Shown here piece after piece: positions 35,138-43,562 of a DNA stretch of 64,000 bases. How positions within the stretch are numbered: the first letter of the stretch is position 1; each line of letters starts with the position of its first letter. Source of the stretch: Arthrobacter sp. KBS0702. GTDB lineage: Bacteria > Actinomycetota > Actinomycetes > Actinomycetales > Micrococcaceae. A program made the position numbers and the translations under genes. The notes beneath the pieces were generated by a model that worked only from the letters and a program-made list of their open reading frames with translations, was not told where the DNA came from and searched no databases. The stretch is taken from the NCBI RefSeq assembly GCF_005937985.2, contig NZ_CP042172.1, positions 1,922,001 through 1,986,000 on the forward strand, read 5' to 3'.

Positions 35138-36484
35138 CTACGCCTTCAGGACCCGGACGTGCAGGTCTTCCTCGGCCGGTGCCCAGGTTGCCGGGTCGGC
35201 GTCGACCTGCTCCCCGGTGCGGATGTCCTTGACCTGGTGCTTGCCGTCGTCGTCGGTGAACCAGACGAAGGGGATGCCGCGGCGGTCCGCGAACTTGATC
35301 TGCTTGCCGAATTTCTCGGCCTTCGCCGCGACCTCGGTGGAGATGCCGCGGGCGCGCAGCTGCGCGGCGACATCCTGCGCTGCGCCCCAGCTGTCATCGC
35401 TGTTAAGGGCCACCAGCACGGCGGTGGGCACCGTGCGGGACGCCTTGGCCAGCTCCTGGCTGAGGATGCGGGAGACCAGCCTGGTCACGCCGATCGACAG
35501 TCCGACGCCGGGGAACTTGCGGCTGCCCTTGCTGGCCAGCGCGTCGTAGCGGCCGCCGGAGCAGATCGAGCCGAGCTGTTCGTGGCCCACGAGCACGGTT
35601 TCCACCACGGTGCCGGTGTAGTAGTCCAGGCCGCGGGCGATGCTGAGGTCGGCGACCACCTTGCCCGGGGCGCGCTGGACGGCGGCGGCAATGACTTGCT
35701 CCAGCTCGTTCAGGCCTTCCTCCAGCAACTCGTTGCTCACGCCGAGGGCACGGACCTGCTGCACGAACGAGGTGTCCCCGGTGCGGATCGCGGCTAGCTT
35801 GAGCGCGGCCTGCGCCTGTTCCTCGGTGGCTCCGAGCTCGGTCTTGAGCAGTTCCGCCACCTTGGCGGGGCCGATCTTTTCGAGCTTGTCGATGCTGCGC
35901 AGCACCCCGGCGGTGTCGCCCAGGCCGATGCCGTTGTAGAAGCCCTCGGCCAGCTTGCGGTTGTTGATCCGGAGCAGGAAGTCCGGGATCGGCAGGGCGC
36001 TGAGGGCCTCGGCGATCACCAGCGCGATTTCGACGTCGTAGCGGAACGGCAGCTCGCCGTCGCCGACGATGTCGATGTCCGCCTGGGTGAACTCGCGGGC
36101 GCGGCCCTCCTGCGGACGCTCGCCGCGCCAGACCTTCTGGATCTGGTAGCGGCGGAACGGAAAGGCCAGGTAGCCGGCGTTCTCCACCACGTAGCGGGCG
36201 AACGGCACGGTGAGGTCGAAGTGCAGGGCAAGGGCGTGCGGGTCTGTTTTGTGCGACGGGGACTCTGCGCCCTCGTCGTCCTGCAGCCGGCTTAGTCCAT
36301 AGACCTCTTTGTCGATTTCGCCTTTGCGAAGCAACTGCCCGACTGTCTCCACGGCGCGTGTCTCAATCGAGGAAAAGCCGTGCAGTTCAAAGGTCCGCCG
36401 CAGGGTGTCCAGCACATGCAGCTCCACCAGCCGCTCCTCGGGAAGCCACTCGGGGAATCCGGACAGGGAGGCGGTGCGTGCCAT
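35138..36484 (-). CDS. hisS: Histidyl-tRNA synthetase
   Basis: 448 residues from ATG 36484, which has AGGAG 11 bases upstream; the frame is open to 36682 but the extra part is intergenic. Class II motifs are present (FDLTVPFARYV, RYQIQKVWRGERPQEGRAREF), as is the histidine-A motif RGLDYYTGTVVE, and the C-terminal anticodon-binding domain ends with QVKDIRTGEQV. Divergent from the cyclophilin gene across a 237-base gap holding three inverted repeats. Confidence 0.96.
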   Translation of the reverse strand: MARTASLSGFPEWLPEERLVELHVLDTLRRTFELHGFSSIETRAVETVGQLLRKGEIDKEVYGLSRLQDDEGAESPSHKTDPHALALHFDLTVPFARYVVENAGYLAFPFRRYQIQKVWRGERPQEGRAREFTQADIDIVGDGELPFRYDVEIALVIAEALSALPIPDFLLRINNRKLAEGFYNGIGLGDTAGVLRSIDKLEKIGPAKVAELLKTELGATEEQAQAALKLAAIRTGDTSFVQQVRALGVSNELLEEGLNELEQVIAAAVQRAPGKVVADLSIARGLDYYTGTVVETVLVGHEQLGSICSGGRYDALASKGSRKFPGVGLSIGVTRLVSRILSQELAKASRTVPTAVLVALNSDDSWGAAQDVAAQLRARGISTEVAAKAEKFGKQIKFADRRGIPFVWFTDDDGKHQVKDIRTGEQVDADPATWAPAEEDLHVRVLKA

Positions 36485-36556
36485 GGTGGAATTTTCTCCT
36501 CTGATTACGACGGCGGATACAACGGCCGCGGCGTCGCGCGCAGACCGGCCAGTCGT

Positions 36557-36653
36557 GCATAAACTGTGTGCGGCAGTCAGTTTATGCTTTTTGCCGCGCG
36601 CATCTCTAATGCGCACCTTTGAAGCGGCTGCTGCCGGCGGGGCTGTCGGCAGC
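36557..36653. promoter_or_regulatory. Three consecutive inverted repeats in the hisS-cyclophilin intergenic region
   Basis: (1) GCATAAACTG (36557-36566) with CAGTTTATGC (36578-36587), followed on the plus strand by TTTTTG, giving a terminator-like form. (2) GCGCAT (36598-36603) with ATGCGC (36609-36614). (3) GCTGCCG (36630-36636) with CGGCAGC (36647-36653). The first is unusually AT-rich for this genome. All three lie before the cyclophilin start at 36722 and could form a structured leader or act as operators for both divergent genes. Confidence 0.5.
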
Positions 36654-36721
36654 TTGCGCGCTGCACAGCGGACGGCGCCCACGGCGCGCGCCCGGGTGCG
36701 GCCCTATACCCAGGAGGACCT

Positions 36722-37528
36722 TTGGCGGCCAGTTCAAGGAGCGCCCGCGAAGCCAAGCGGCGCGTCCAGCAGATGGAGGCAAAGCGTGAGCTGCGCCGGG
36801 AGCAGGACAAACGCCGGAAGCGCGACAATGTCCTCGCTACCGCCGGCGGCGCCGCCGCCCTGGTCCTGGCGATCGTGCTGCAGCTGACAGTGTTTTCCGG
36901 CAACCCGACCGAGGACGAGTTCAAGGCCGCGGAGGCCGGGCTGAAGAGCCCGTCGGCGTCCGCCACGCCCTCCGCCAGCGCCAGCAACGGCCCGAACATT
37001 CCGAAACCGGAAACCGCGGCGGGAAAGACCTTCACCGGAGAGCTTGCGCTCAACCGGGGCACCGTCGGCGTCGAGCTTGACGGAACCAAGGCCCCGCAGG
37101 CGGCCGCGGTGTTCAAATCGCTCGCAGACCAGAACTTCTTCAACGGCGTCAACTGCCACCGGCTCACGACCGCCGACTCGTTCGGTGTGCTGCAGTGCGG
37201 CTCCAAGTCCGGGGACGGCAACAGTGATCCCGCGTTCACCTGGGGTCCGCTGGAGAACACCCCGGTCGATAACAAGTACCCGGCCGGCACCATCGCCGTC
37301 GCACGGACCGGCGGCAACGCCTACGGCAACGGAACCCAGTTCTTCATCGTCTACAAGGACACTGTGATCCCGGCGGATGCCGCCGGCGGCTACACGGTGG
37401 TCGGCAAGGTCACGTCCGGGCTGGACGTGGTGGGCAAGATCGCGGCGGCCGGCGTTAAACCGGGTGCCAGCGCCACCGACGGCGCACCTGTGGAACCAGT
37501 CACGATAGACTCGTTCTCTCTGAAGTAA
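36722..37528 (+). CDS. Membrane-anchored peptidyl-prolyl isomerase (cyclophilin type)
   Basis: 268 residues. TTG start at 36722 after a near-perfect AGGAGGA. A highly charged N-terminus (SAREAKRRVQQMEAKRELRR) precedes one transmembrane helix (about 38-58, VLATAGGAAALVLAIVLQLTVF), a Ser/Ala-rich linker, then a cyclophilin domain outside the membrane: FFNGVNCHRLTT, GTIAVARTGGNAYGNGTQFFI. Some cyclophilin active-site residues differ (HRLTT where many have FHRV), so catalytic strength is uncertain. Likely an extracytoplasmic folding helper. Divergent from hisS; 61 bases before the DUF349 gene. Confidence 0.88.
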   Translation: MAASSRSAREAKRRVQQMEAKRELRREQDKRRKRDNVLATAGGAAALVLAIVLQLTVFSGNPTEDEFKAAEAGLKSPSASATPSASASNGPNIPKPETAAGKTFTGELALNRGTVGVELDGTKAPQAAAVFKSLADQNFFNGVNCHRLTTADSFGVLQCGSKSGDGNSDPAFTWGPLENTPVDNKYPAGTIAVARTGGNAYGNGTQFFIVYKDTVIPADAAGGYTVVGKVTSGLDVVGKIAAAGVKPGASATDGAPVEPVTIDSFSLK

Positions 37529-37589
37529 CCTGCCGGGGCCCTCGTGGCCGCGGTGCCGGTATTTCCCTCCAAGCGAAAGACTTCTAGCG

Positions 37590-39194
37590 GTGACAGACAG
37601 TCAGAAATCCGACGAAACAGTGGCAGCAGCTGCCAACGAGACCGAAGCCGAGGTTGCGGTGACCGAAGCGGCCAACGAGGCGATCCCGGCGGCGGAGCCC
37701 GCAGCCGAGCCCGCAGCCGTGCAGGACCCGGCGTCCGCCCCGGCTGAGGCTGAGCCGGAGGCTACGGCCGAGGTCGAGGCGCCGTCCGCTCCTGCCGCGG
37801 AGCCCGCCGTCGCACCGGCACCTGCGCCCGCACCGGCACCTGCGCCGCGTCCGGCGCCGTCGCCCGCTGCTTTTGCGGCCCGGCCGAAGGCATCACCGTC
37901 CGTCGCCGCGCCGGCCGCCACGCCCGCCTCCAGCGCGGCGTCGCTTGCGGAGGCTGCACGTTGGGGCCGGGTGGAGGGCGACGGCCAGGTGTTCCTGACC
38001 ATTGACGGCGAGGAACACGCCGTCGGCCGGTACCCGGGCGTCAGTGATGACGAGGCGCTGGGCTACTTCGCCCGCAAGTACGACGACGTCCTGGCGCAGA
38101 TCGTCCTGCTCGAGCAGCGCGTGGCCTCCAAGGCCCCCGCCGCGGACATGCAGAAGACCGTGACACACCTGCGCGAGCAGCTGGCCGAACGGAACATGGT
38201 GGGCGACCTCCGTGCCGCCGAGGGCCGCCTGGACACGCTGTCCGGCCAGATCACCGAACTGGAAAAGGCCGAAAAGGCCGAGCACGACGCCGTGCGGGCC
38301 GCCGAACTGGCCGCCCGCGAGGCGATCGTCGCCGAGGCCGAGGAGATCGCCGGGCACGACCCGGCGCAGATCCAGTGGAAGACCTCCAGCGCCCGGATGA
38401 ACGAGCTCTTCGAGAGCTGGAAAACCGCGCAGAAGAGCGGTGTCCGGCTCGGCCGCAGCAACGAGGACGCGCTGTGGAAGCGGTTCCGCGCCGCCCGCAC
38501 CGTCTTTGACCGCCACCGCCGCGCCTACTTCTCCCAGCTGGACAGCAACAACTCCGCTGCCAAGGCCGCCAAGGAGAAGCTGATCACCGAGGCCGAGGCC
38601 CTGTCGTCCTCGACCGACTGGGGCTACGCCGCCGGCGAGTACCGCCGCCTGATGGACCAGTGGAAGGCTTCCCCCCGCGCTAGCCGCAAGGACGACGACG
38701 CGCTCTGGGCCCGGTTCCGGGCCGCGCAGGACGTCTTCTTCACGAACCGGCAGGCAGCCAACGAGGAGATCGACCAGGAGTACGGTGCGAACCTCGTGGT
38801 GAAGGAAGCCCTGCTGGTGGAAGCCAACGAGCTGCTCCCCATCAAGGACCTCGCCGCCGCCAAGAAGGCGTTGCAGTCCATCCGCGACCGCTGGGAGGAA
38901 GCCGGCAAGGTTCCGCGCGCGGACATGGGCCGGATTGAGGCCGGCCTGCGGAAGGTGGAGGACGCGGTCCGCCACGCCGAGGATGAGAACTGGAAGCGTT
39001 CCAACCCGGAAACGAAGGCACGCACCAACAGTGCCCTCTCGCAGCTGGAGTCGGCCATCACCGGGTTGAAGGAAGACCTGGCCAAGGCGGAGAAGGCCGG
39101 CGACGAACGCAAGATCAAGGCGGCCAAGGAGGCCCTCGAGGCACGCCAGGCCTGGCTGGAGCAGCTCGAGCGCTCCGCCAGCGAGCTCTCCTAG
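37590..39194 (+). CDS. DUF349 repeat protein with a disordered Ala/Pro/Glu-rich N-terminus
   Basis: 534 residues from GTG 37590 (TDSQKSDE start). About 1-125 is low complexity (AEPAAEPAA, APAPAPAPAPRPAP). The rest carries DUF349 repeats, each with a Trp-containing helix (LFESWKTAQKSGVRLGRSNE, RLMDQWKASPRASRKDDDAL) and long heptad-rich helices (AESAITGLKEDLAKAEKAG), so a coiled-coil rod is expected. No enzyme motif. The family is of unknown function. It follows the cyclophilin gene on the same strand and ends in a strong hairpin. The Pro-rich start is a likely EF-P target. Confidence 0.88.
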   Translation: MTDSQKSDETVAAAANETEAEVAVTEAANEAIPAAEPAAEPAAVQDPASAPAEAEPEATAEVEAPSAPAAEPAVAPAPAPAPAPAPRPAPSPAAFAARPKASPSVAAPAATPASSAASLAEAARWGRVEGDGQVFLTIDGEEHAVGRYPGVSDDEALGYFARKYDDVLAQIVLLEQRVASKAPAADMQKTVTHLREQLAERNMVGDLRAAEGRLDTLSGQITELEKAEKAEHDAVRAAELAAREAIVAEAEEIAGHDPAQIQWKTSSARMNELFESWKTAQKSGVRLGRSNEDALWKRFRAARTVFDRHRRAYFSQLDSNNSAAKAAKEKLITEAEALSSSTDWGYAAGEYRRLMDQWKASPRASRKDDDALWARFRAAQDVFFTNRQAANEEIDQEYGANLVVKEALLVEANELLPIKDLAAAKKALQSIRDRWEEAGKVPRADMGRIEAGLRKVEDAVRHAEDENWKRSNPETKARTNSALSQLESAITGLKEDLAKAEKAGDERKIKAAKEALEARQAWLEQLERSASELS

Positions 39195-39236
39195 CCCCAG
39201 CCGCAGAGCATCTGCCGCCGGCCTTCACGGCCGGCC

Positions 39237-39286
39237 GGAACAGGCCCCGCCCCGGTTATCCACATGACCGGCGCGGGGCCTGTTCC
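39237..39286 (+). terminator. Long terminator hairpin with a perfect DnaA box in its loop
   Basis: Nineteen-base arms GGAACAGGCCCCGC... (39237-39255) and 39268-39286 pair with one mismatch around a 12-base loop. The loop contains TTATCCACA (39256-39264), a perfect DnaA-box match. It lies 43 bases after the DUF349 stop. Confidence 0.75.
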
Positions 39287-39316
39287 GCATTCCGGACAAA
39301 GCGGCACGATGGCTGG

Positions 39317-40021
39317 ATGGCCCCCCTGCCCGGCTTCCCTGCTTCCGGTCTACCCGCTTCCGGTCTCCCCGCTTCCGGTCCCGCTGTGTCCGGACCCGCT
39401 GCCCGCCAGGCTTCGCACGAGCCCACCGGAGCGCCGCCGGAGGTGCTCTACTCCCCCGGGTCGCTGTTCTCCTGGGCCGAACTCCAGGCCATGGCTGCCG
39501 ACGGCGTGCTGACGCGGCTCTCGCAGCGCGGCTATCTCCCGCCCGGCGCCGCGTCCACCCCTCAACTGCGGGCCCGGGCCGCGGCCTGCACCATCCCGCC
39601 GCCCATCAGGCAACGGGTTGTCGCAGGACGGATGACGGCAGCCTGGATCTACGGGTGTGCCCCGGAGCCGGACCGGATCGCTTTGCTCGTGGACGCCTGC
39701 CGGCGGGTCTCCAGCCTCAGGGCCACCCGAGGCTGCAGCTTCCACGAAGTGAGGCTGGGACCGTTCGACGTCGTCAGCCTCGGCGGCCTTATGGTGTCCA
39801 GTCCGCTGCGGACGGCGGTGGACATTGCCCTGCATGTGGATTCCGAGCGTGCCCTGCCCGCCCTGGGAGCCCTCCTCGCCGCCCCGGAGCTCGACGTGCC
39901 GCTGCGGCTGCTCGTCCGGGCTGTCCAAGCGAGCCCGCGGTTGCCGTTCAAGAAGGAGGCGCTGGCCAAGCTTGCGGCCCTCCCCTCCGGGCAGGGCCGC
40001 AACAACGCGGGGCGCGGCTAG
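39317..40021 (+). CDS. AbiEi-like antitoxin/regulator family protein (orphan)
   Basis: 234 residues. The N-terminus carries ASGLP repeats (8-22) from a 15-bp DNA repeat. The body resembles the type IV antitoxin AbiEi group: a wHTH-like start ([21 protein letters not shown]), [21 protein letters not shown], and [27 protein letters not shown]. No AbiEii nucleotidyltransferase lies next to it, so a functional toxin-antitoxin pair is not supported. The ribosome site is weak. Its TAG stop overlaps the (p)ppGpp synthase stop as CTAG, convergent. Confidence 0.6.
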   Translation: MAPLPGFPASGLPASGLPASGPAVSGPAARQASHEPTGAPPEVLYSPGSLFSWAELQAMAADGVLTRLSQRGYLPPGAASTPQLRARAAACTIPPPIRQRVVAGRMTAAWIYGCAPEPDRIALLVDACRRVSSLRATRGCSFHEVRLGPFDVVSLGGLMVSSPLRTAVDIALHVDSERALPALGALLAAPELDVPLRLLVRAVQASPRLPFKKEALAKLAALPSGQGRNNAGRG

Positions 40022-42411
40022 CTGCGGCGGCGGTTGCCGGTGGTGCGGTAGACGTCGAAGACGCCGTCAATGCGCCGCACGGCGCTGAGCACGTGGCTGA
40101 GGTACTTCGGATCACCCATCTCGAAGGCGAACTTGGAGATCGCCACCCGGTCCGTGGAGGTGTGTACGCTCGCGGCCAGGATGTTCACGTGGTTTTCCGA
40201 CAAGACGCGGGTGACGTCGGAGAGCAGCGACTTGCGGTCCAGCGCCTCGACCTGGATTTCCACCAGGAACACGCTGGACTGCGTCGGCGCCCACTCGACC
40301 TCGACGATCCGGTCCGGCTGGTCCATCAGGCCGGAGACGTTGGTGCAGTCGGTCCGGTGCACCGAGACTCCGGAGCCGCGGGTCACGAAGCCCAGGATCG
40401 GGTCCGGCGGCACCGGGGTGCAGCAGCGTGCCAGTTTCACCCAGACGTCGTCGACGCCGCGGACCACAACACCAGAGTCGGAGTATCTGGTCTTGGTGAC
40501 CTGGGTGGGGATCGAGACCTCGGTCAGGTCGTCCTCGGGCGTGTCATTGCCGCCGAGGCTCTCGACCAGCCGTTCCATCACGGACTGGGCCGAGGTGTGC
40601 CCGTCGCCCACCCCTGCATAGAGCCCGGAGATGTCCGTGTACTTGAAGTCTTCAGCAATGGCGGCGAGGGCGTCGTGGGTCATCAGGCGCTGCAGCGGAA
40701 GGTTCTGCTTGCGCATCGCCTTGGTCAGCAGTTCCTTGCCGCGGTCGATTGCCTCTTCGCGGCGTTCCTTGCTGAACCACTGCCGGATCTTGTTGCGTGC
40801 CCGGGCGCTCTTGACGAAGTGCTGCCAGTCCTGGCTGGGACCGGCGCCCTCGGCCTTCGAAGTGAAGATCTCCACCCAGTCGCCGTGGTTCAGTTCGCTG
40901 TTGAGCGGAACGAGCTTGCCGTTGACGCGTGCACCGATGGTCCGGTGGCCCACCTCGGTGTGGACCGCATAGGCGAAGTCCACCGGCGTCGATCCGGCAG
41001 GAAGGGCCATCACCTCGCCCTTGGGGGTGAAGACAAAGACCTCCCGCGCGTTGATCTCGAAGCGCAGCGAATCGAGGAACTCGCCCGGGTCCGAGGTTTC
41101 CTGCTGCCAGTCCACCAGCGACCGCAGCCAGCCCATATCGCCGTCGCGCGGGCTTCCCGGCCCGGCTGCGGTCCGGTTGGGCTGGTCCTTGTACTTCCAG
41201 TGCGCCGCGACGCCGTACTCGGCGCGGCGGTGCATCTCGTGGGTCCGGATCTGGATCTCCACCGGCTTGCCGCCCGGGCCGATCACCGTGGTGTGCAGCG
41301 ACTGGTACATGTTGAACTTCGGCATCGCGATGTAGTCCTTGAACCGGCCCGGAAGCGGGTTCCAGCGTGAGTGCATGGCGCCCAATGCGGCGTAGCAGTC
41401 CCGCACCGAGTCGACGAGCACGCGCACGCCCATCAGGTCGTTGATGTCGTCGAAGTCCTTATCGCGGACGATCATCTTCTGGTAGATCGAGTAATAGTGC
41501 TTGGGCCGGCCGGTGATGGTGGCCTTGATCTTGGCCGCCCGCAGGTCTTCGGTGATCTGGTTGCGGATGACGGCGAGGTTCTTTTCCCGCTCCGGCGTCC
41601 GGTCCCCCACCATCCGCACGATTTCCTCGTACACCTTGGGGTACAGCGCGGCGAAGGAGAGGTCTTCCAGTTCCCACTTGATCGTGTTCATGCCCAGCCG
41701 GTGGGCGAGCGGGGCGAAGATCTCGAGGGTTTCCCGCGCCTTGCGGGCCGAGGATTCGGCAGAGACGAAGCGCCAGGTGCGCGCATTGTGCAGCCGGTCG
41801 GCGAGCTTGATCATGAGGACCCGGATGTCCTTGGCCATGGCCACGACCATCTTGCGGACGGTCTCGGACTGGGCCGCCTCGCCGAAACTGACCTTGTCCA
41901 GCTTCGTGACGCCGTCCACCAGCATGGCGACTTCGGGGCCGAACTCGCCCTTCAGGTCCTCCAGCGTGTAGGAGGTGTCCTCCACGGTGTCGTGCAGCAG
42001 CGCCGCGGCCAGCGTCGTTCCGCTCAGGCCCAGCTCGGCCAGGATGGTGGCGACAGCTACCGGGTGCGTGATGTAGGGATCGCCGCTCTTGCGCTTTTGT
42101 CCGCGGTGGCAGCGTTCCGCCACCACAAACGCGCGCTGGATGAGCTCGAAGTCGTCCTTGGGGTTGTTGGCGCGCACGGTGCGCAGCAGCGGCTCCAGGA
42201 TGGGCGAATAAGAGGGCGTTCCGCGGCCGGTCAGGCGCGCGAGCCTGGAGCGGGTGCGTTCCCGGCGCCCCGGGAAGGTGGGGCGGGTTCCGGAGTTGTC
42301 CACGGGCACGGCCGCATCAGGGCGTCCGGGAGCCGCCAAGCCAGTTTGTGACCCCTGGCCGTCAGCCTTATCCGCCGGAGCTACAGGCACCGGCGTCGAA
42401 CGTTCTTCCAA
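40018..42411 (-). CDS. rel: Bifunctional (p)ppGpp synthetase/hydrolase (Rsh)
   Basis: Makes and degrades the alarmones of the stringent response. 797 residues: HD hydrolase region ([17 protein letters not shown]), synthetase region with [23 protein letters not shown] domain ([20 protein letters not shown]), zinc-finger-like segment [14 protein letters not shown], and a C-terminal ACT domain. Both catalytic halves look intact. TTG 42411 is chosen for its GAGAGG site 7 bases upstream; GTG 42426 is also in frame. Convergent with the AbiEi-like gene, downstream of the secDF terminator. Confidence 0.95.
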   Translation of the reverse strand: MEERSTPVPVAPADKADGQGSQTGLAAPGRPDAAVPVDNSGTRPTFPGRRERTRSRLARLTGRGTPSYSPILEPLLRTVRANNPKDDFELIQRAFVVAERCHRGQKRKSGDPYITHPVAVATILAELGLSGTTLAAALLHDTVEDTSYTLEDLKGEFGPEVAMLVDGVTKLDKVSFGEAAQSETVRKMVVAMAKDIRVLMIKLADRLHNARTWRFVSAESSARKARETLEIFAPLAHRLGMNTIKWELEDLSFAALYPKVYEEIVRMVGDRTPEREKNLAVIRNQITEDLRAAKIKATITGRPKHYYSIYQKMIVRDKDFDDINDLMGVRVLVDSVRDCYAALGAMHSRWNPLPGRFKDYIAMPKFNMYQSLHTTVIGPGGKPVEIQIRTHEMHRRAEYGVAAHWKYKDQPNRTAAGPGSPRDGDMGWLRSLVDWQQETSDPGEFLDSLRFEINAREVFVFTPKGEVMALPAGSTPVDFAYAVHTEVGHRTIGARVNGKLVPLNSELNHGDWVEIFTSKAEGAGPSQDWQHFVKSARARNKIRQWFSKERREEAIDRGKELLTKAMRKQNLPLQRLMTHDALAAIAEDFKYTDISGLYAGVGDGHTSAQSVMERLVESLGGNDTPEDDLTEVSIPTQVTKTRYSDSGVVVRGVDDVWVKLARCCTPVPPDPILGFVTRGSGVSVHRTDCTNVSGLMDQPDRIVEVEWAPTQSSVFLVEIQVEALDRKSLLSDVTRVLSENHVNILAASVHTSTDRVAISKFAFEMGDPKYLSHVLSAVRRIDGVFDVYRTTGNRRRS

Positions 42412-42489
42412 TGAAGCACCTCTCACGACCCGTTAATAATTCAAGTCTATTCCCGCGGCAGGATACTTTTGTAACCGGCGCCCAACGAC

Positions 42490-42530
42490 CGACGGGCCGG
42501 GGAACGTCGGGGACGTTCTCCGGCCCGTCG
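42490..42530 (-). terminator. Terminator downstream of secF
   Basis: CGACGGGCCGG (42490-42500) pairs with CCGGCCCGTCG (42520-42530), with an inner GAACGTC/GACGTTC stem. It lies 25 bases past the secF stop and ahead of the rel start. Confidence 0.85.
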
Positions 42531-42554
42531 GGCGGGTAGGGCAGGACGTGGCGG

Positions 42555-43562
42555 CTAGGCAGTGGCCGGGGCCGTCTTGGCGGCGTTTTCGGCCCGCCGC
42601 TGCTCGACGCGCTTGGCCTGCTTGACCAGGTCAGGCTCGCCCTGGCGCAGCCAGGCGTACAGCGGGGCGGCGACGAAGATGGTCGCCGCCGTGCCGATCA
42701 GGATACCCACGAACAGCGCCAGCGAGAGGTCCCGCAGCGTACCCGCGCCCAGCAGTCCGGCGCCGATGAAGAGGATGGCGCCGACTGGCAGGATGGCGAC
42801 CATCATGGTGTTGATGGACCGCACCAAGGTCTGGTTGACGGCGAGGTTGACCTCCTCGGCAAAGGTGCGCCGGGTGGACGACTGCAGCTCCGAGGTGTTT
42901 TCGCGGATCTTGTCGAAGACCACCACGGTGTCATACAGCGAGTAGCTGAGCACGGTGAGGAAGCCGATGATGGCCGACGGCGTTACCTCGAAGTCACTGA
43001 GCGAATACACCCCGGCGGTGACGAACATCGTCGCGGCCATGCCGGCAAGGGCGGACAGCGACATCTTCCAGGTCCGGAAGTACAGCGCCATCAACACCGC
43101 GGCAAGGCCGACGAAGATCGCAAGGCCCAGCAGGGCCTGCTTGGTCACGTCCGCGCCCCAGGTCGGACCGACGAACGTCGAGGTCACCTCGTTGTCGGTC
43201 ACGCCGTAGGCCTTGGTGAGGCCCTCCTTGACCTTGAGTACCTCTTCGTCGTTGAGCTTGTCCGTCTGGATCCGCATGGTGTTGCCAGCGACATTCGCGA
43301 CGCGCGGCAGGCTGCCGGAGACGACGTCCTGGACGGCCTTCTCGCCGAGGCCGGCGTCGCGGTCCTTGACGTTGGACACCGTGAACTCGGAGCCGCCGCG
43401 GAACTCGATGCCGAGGTTGAACCCGCCTTTGGCGACCGGCAGCAGGATGGACAGCGCGACGGCGACGGCGGCGATCAGGAACCAGATTTTCTTGGAACCG
43501 ACGAAGTCGTAGGAGCGCTTGCCCGTGTAGAGGTCGTTACCGAAAGTGGCGAAGCTGGCCAT
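42555..43562 (-). CDS. secF: Protein translocase subunit SecF
   Basis: 335 residues; uses the proton gradient with SecD to complete export. One N-terminal helix, a periplasmic-type domain with FRGGSEFTV, then five helices including IGFLTVLSYSLYDTVVVFDKIREN, the SecF signature. Its ATG directly follows the secD stop. The C-terminus is Ala/Lys/Arg-rich. Confidence 0.96.
   Translation of the reverse strand: MASFATFGNDLYTGKRSYDFVGSKKIWFLIAAVAVALSILLPVAKGGFNLGIEFRGGSEFTVSNVKDRDAGLGEKAVQDVVSGSLPRVANVAGNTMRIQTDKLNDEEVLKVKEGLTKAYGVTDNEVTSTFVGPTWGADVTKQALLGLAIFVGLAAVLMALYFRTWKMSLSALAGMAATMFVTAGVYSLSDFEVTPSAIIGFLTVLSYSLYDTVVVFDKIRENTSELQSSTRRTFAEEVNLAVNQTLVRSINTMMVAILPVGAILFIGAGLLGAGTLRDLSLALFVGILIGTAATIFVAAPLYAWLRQGEPDLVKQAKRVEQRRAENAAKTAPATA

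Noticed and set aside
37660..37870. Ala/Pro repeats in the DUF349 protein as a separate gene or frameshift
   Set aside because: The reading frame is continuous with the DUF349 part and begins at a suitable GTG; low-complexity heads are common in this family.
39317..40021. A complete AbiE toxin-antitoxin pair
   Set aside because: No nucleotidyltransferase gene follows; the next gene is the convergent rel.
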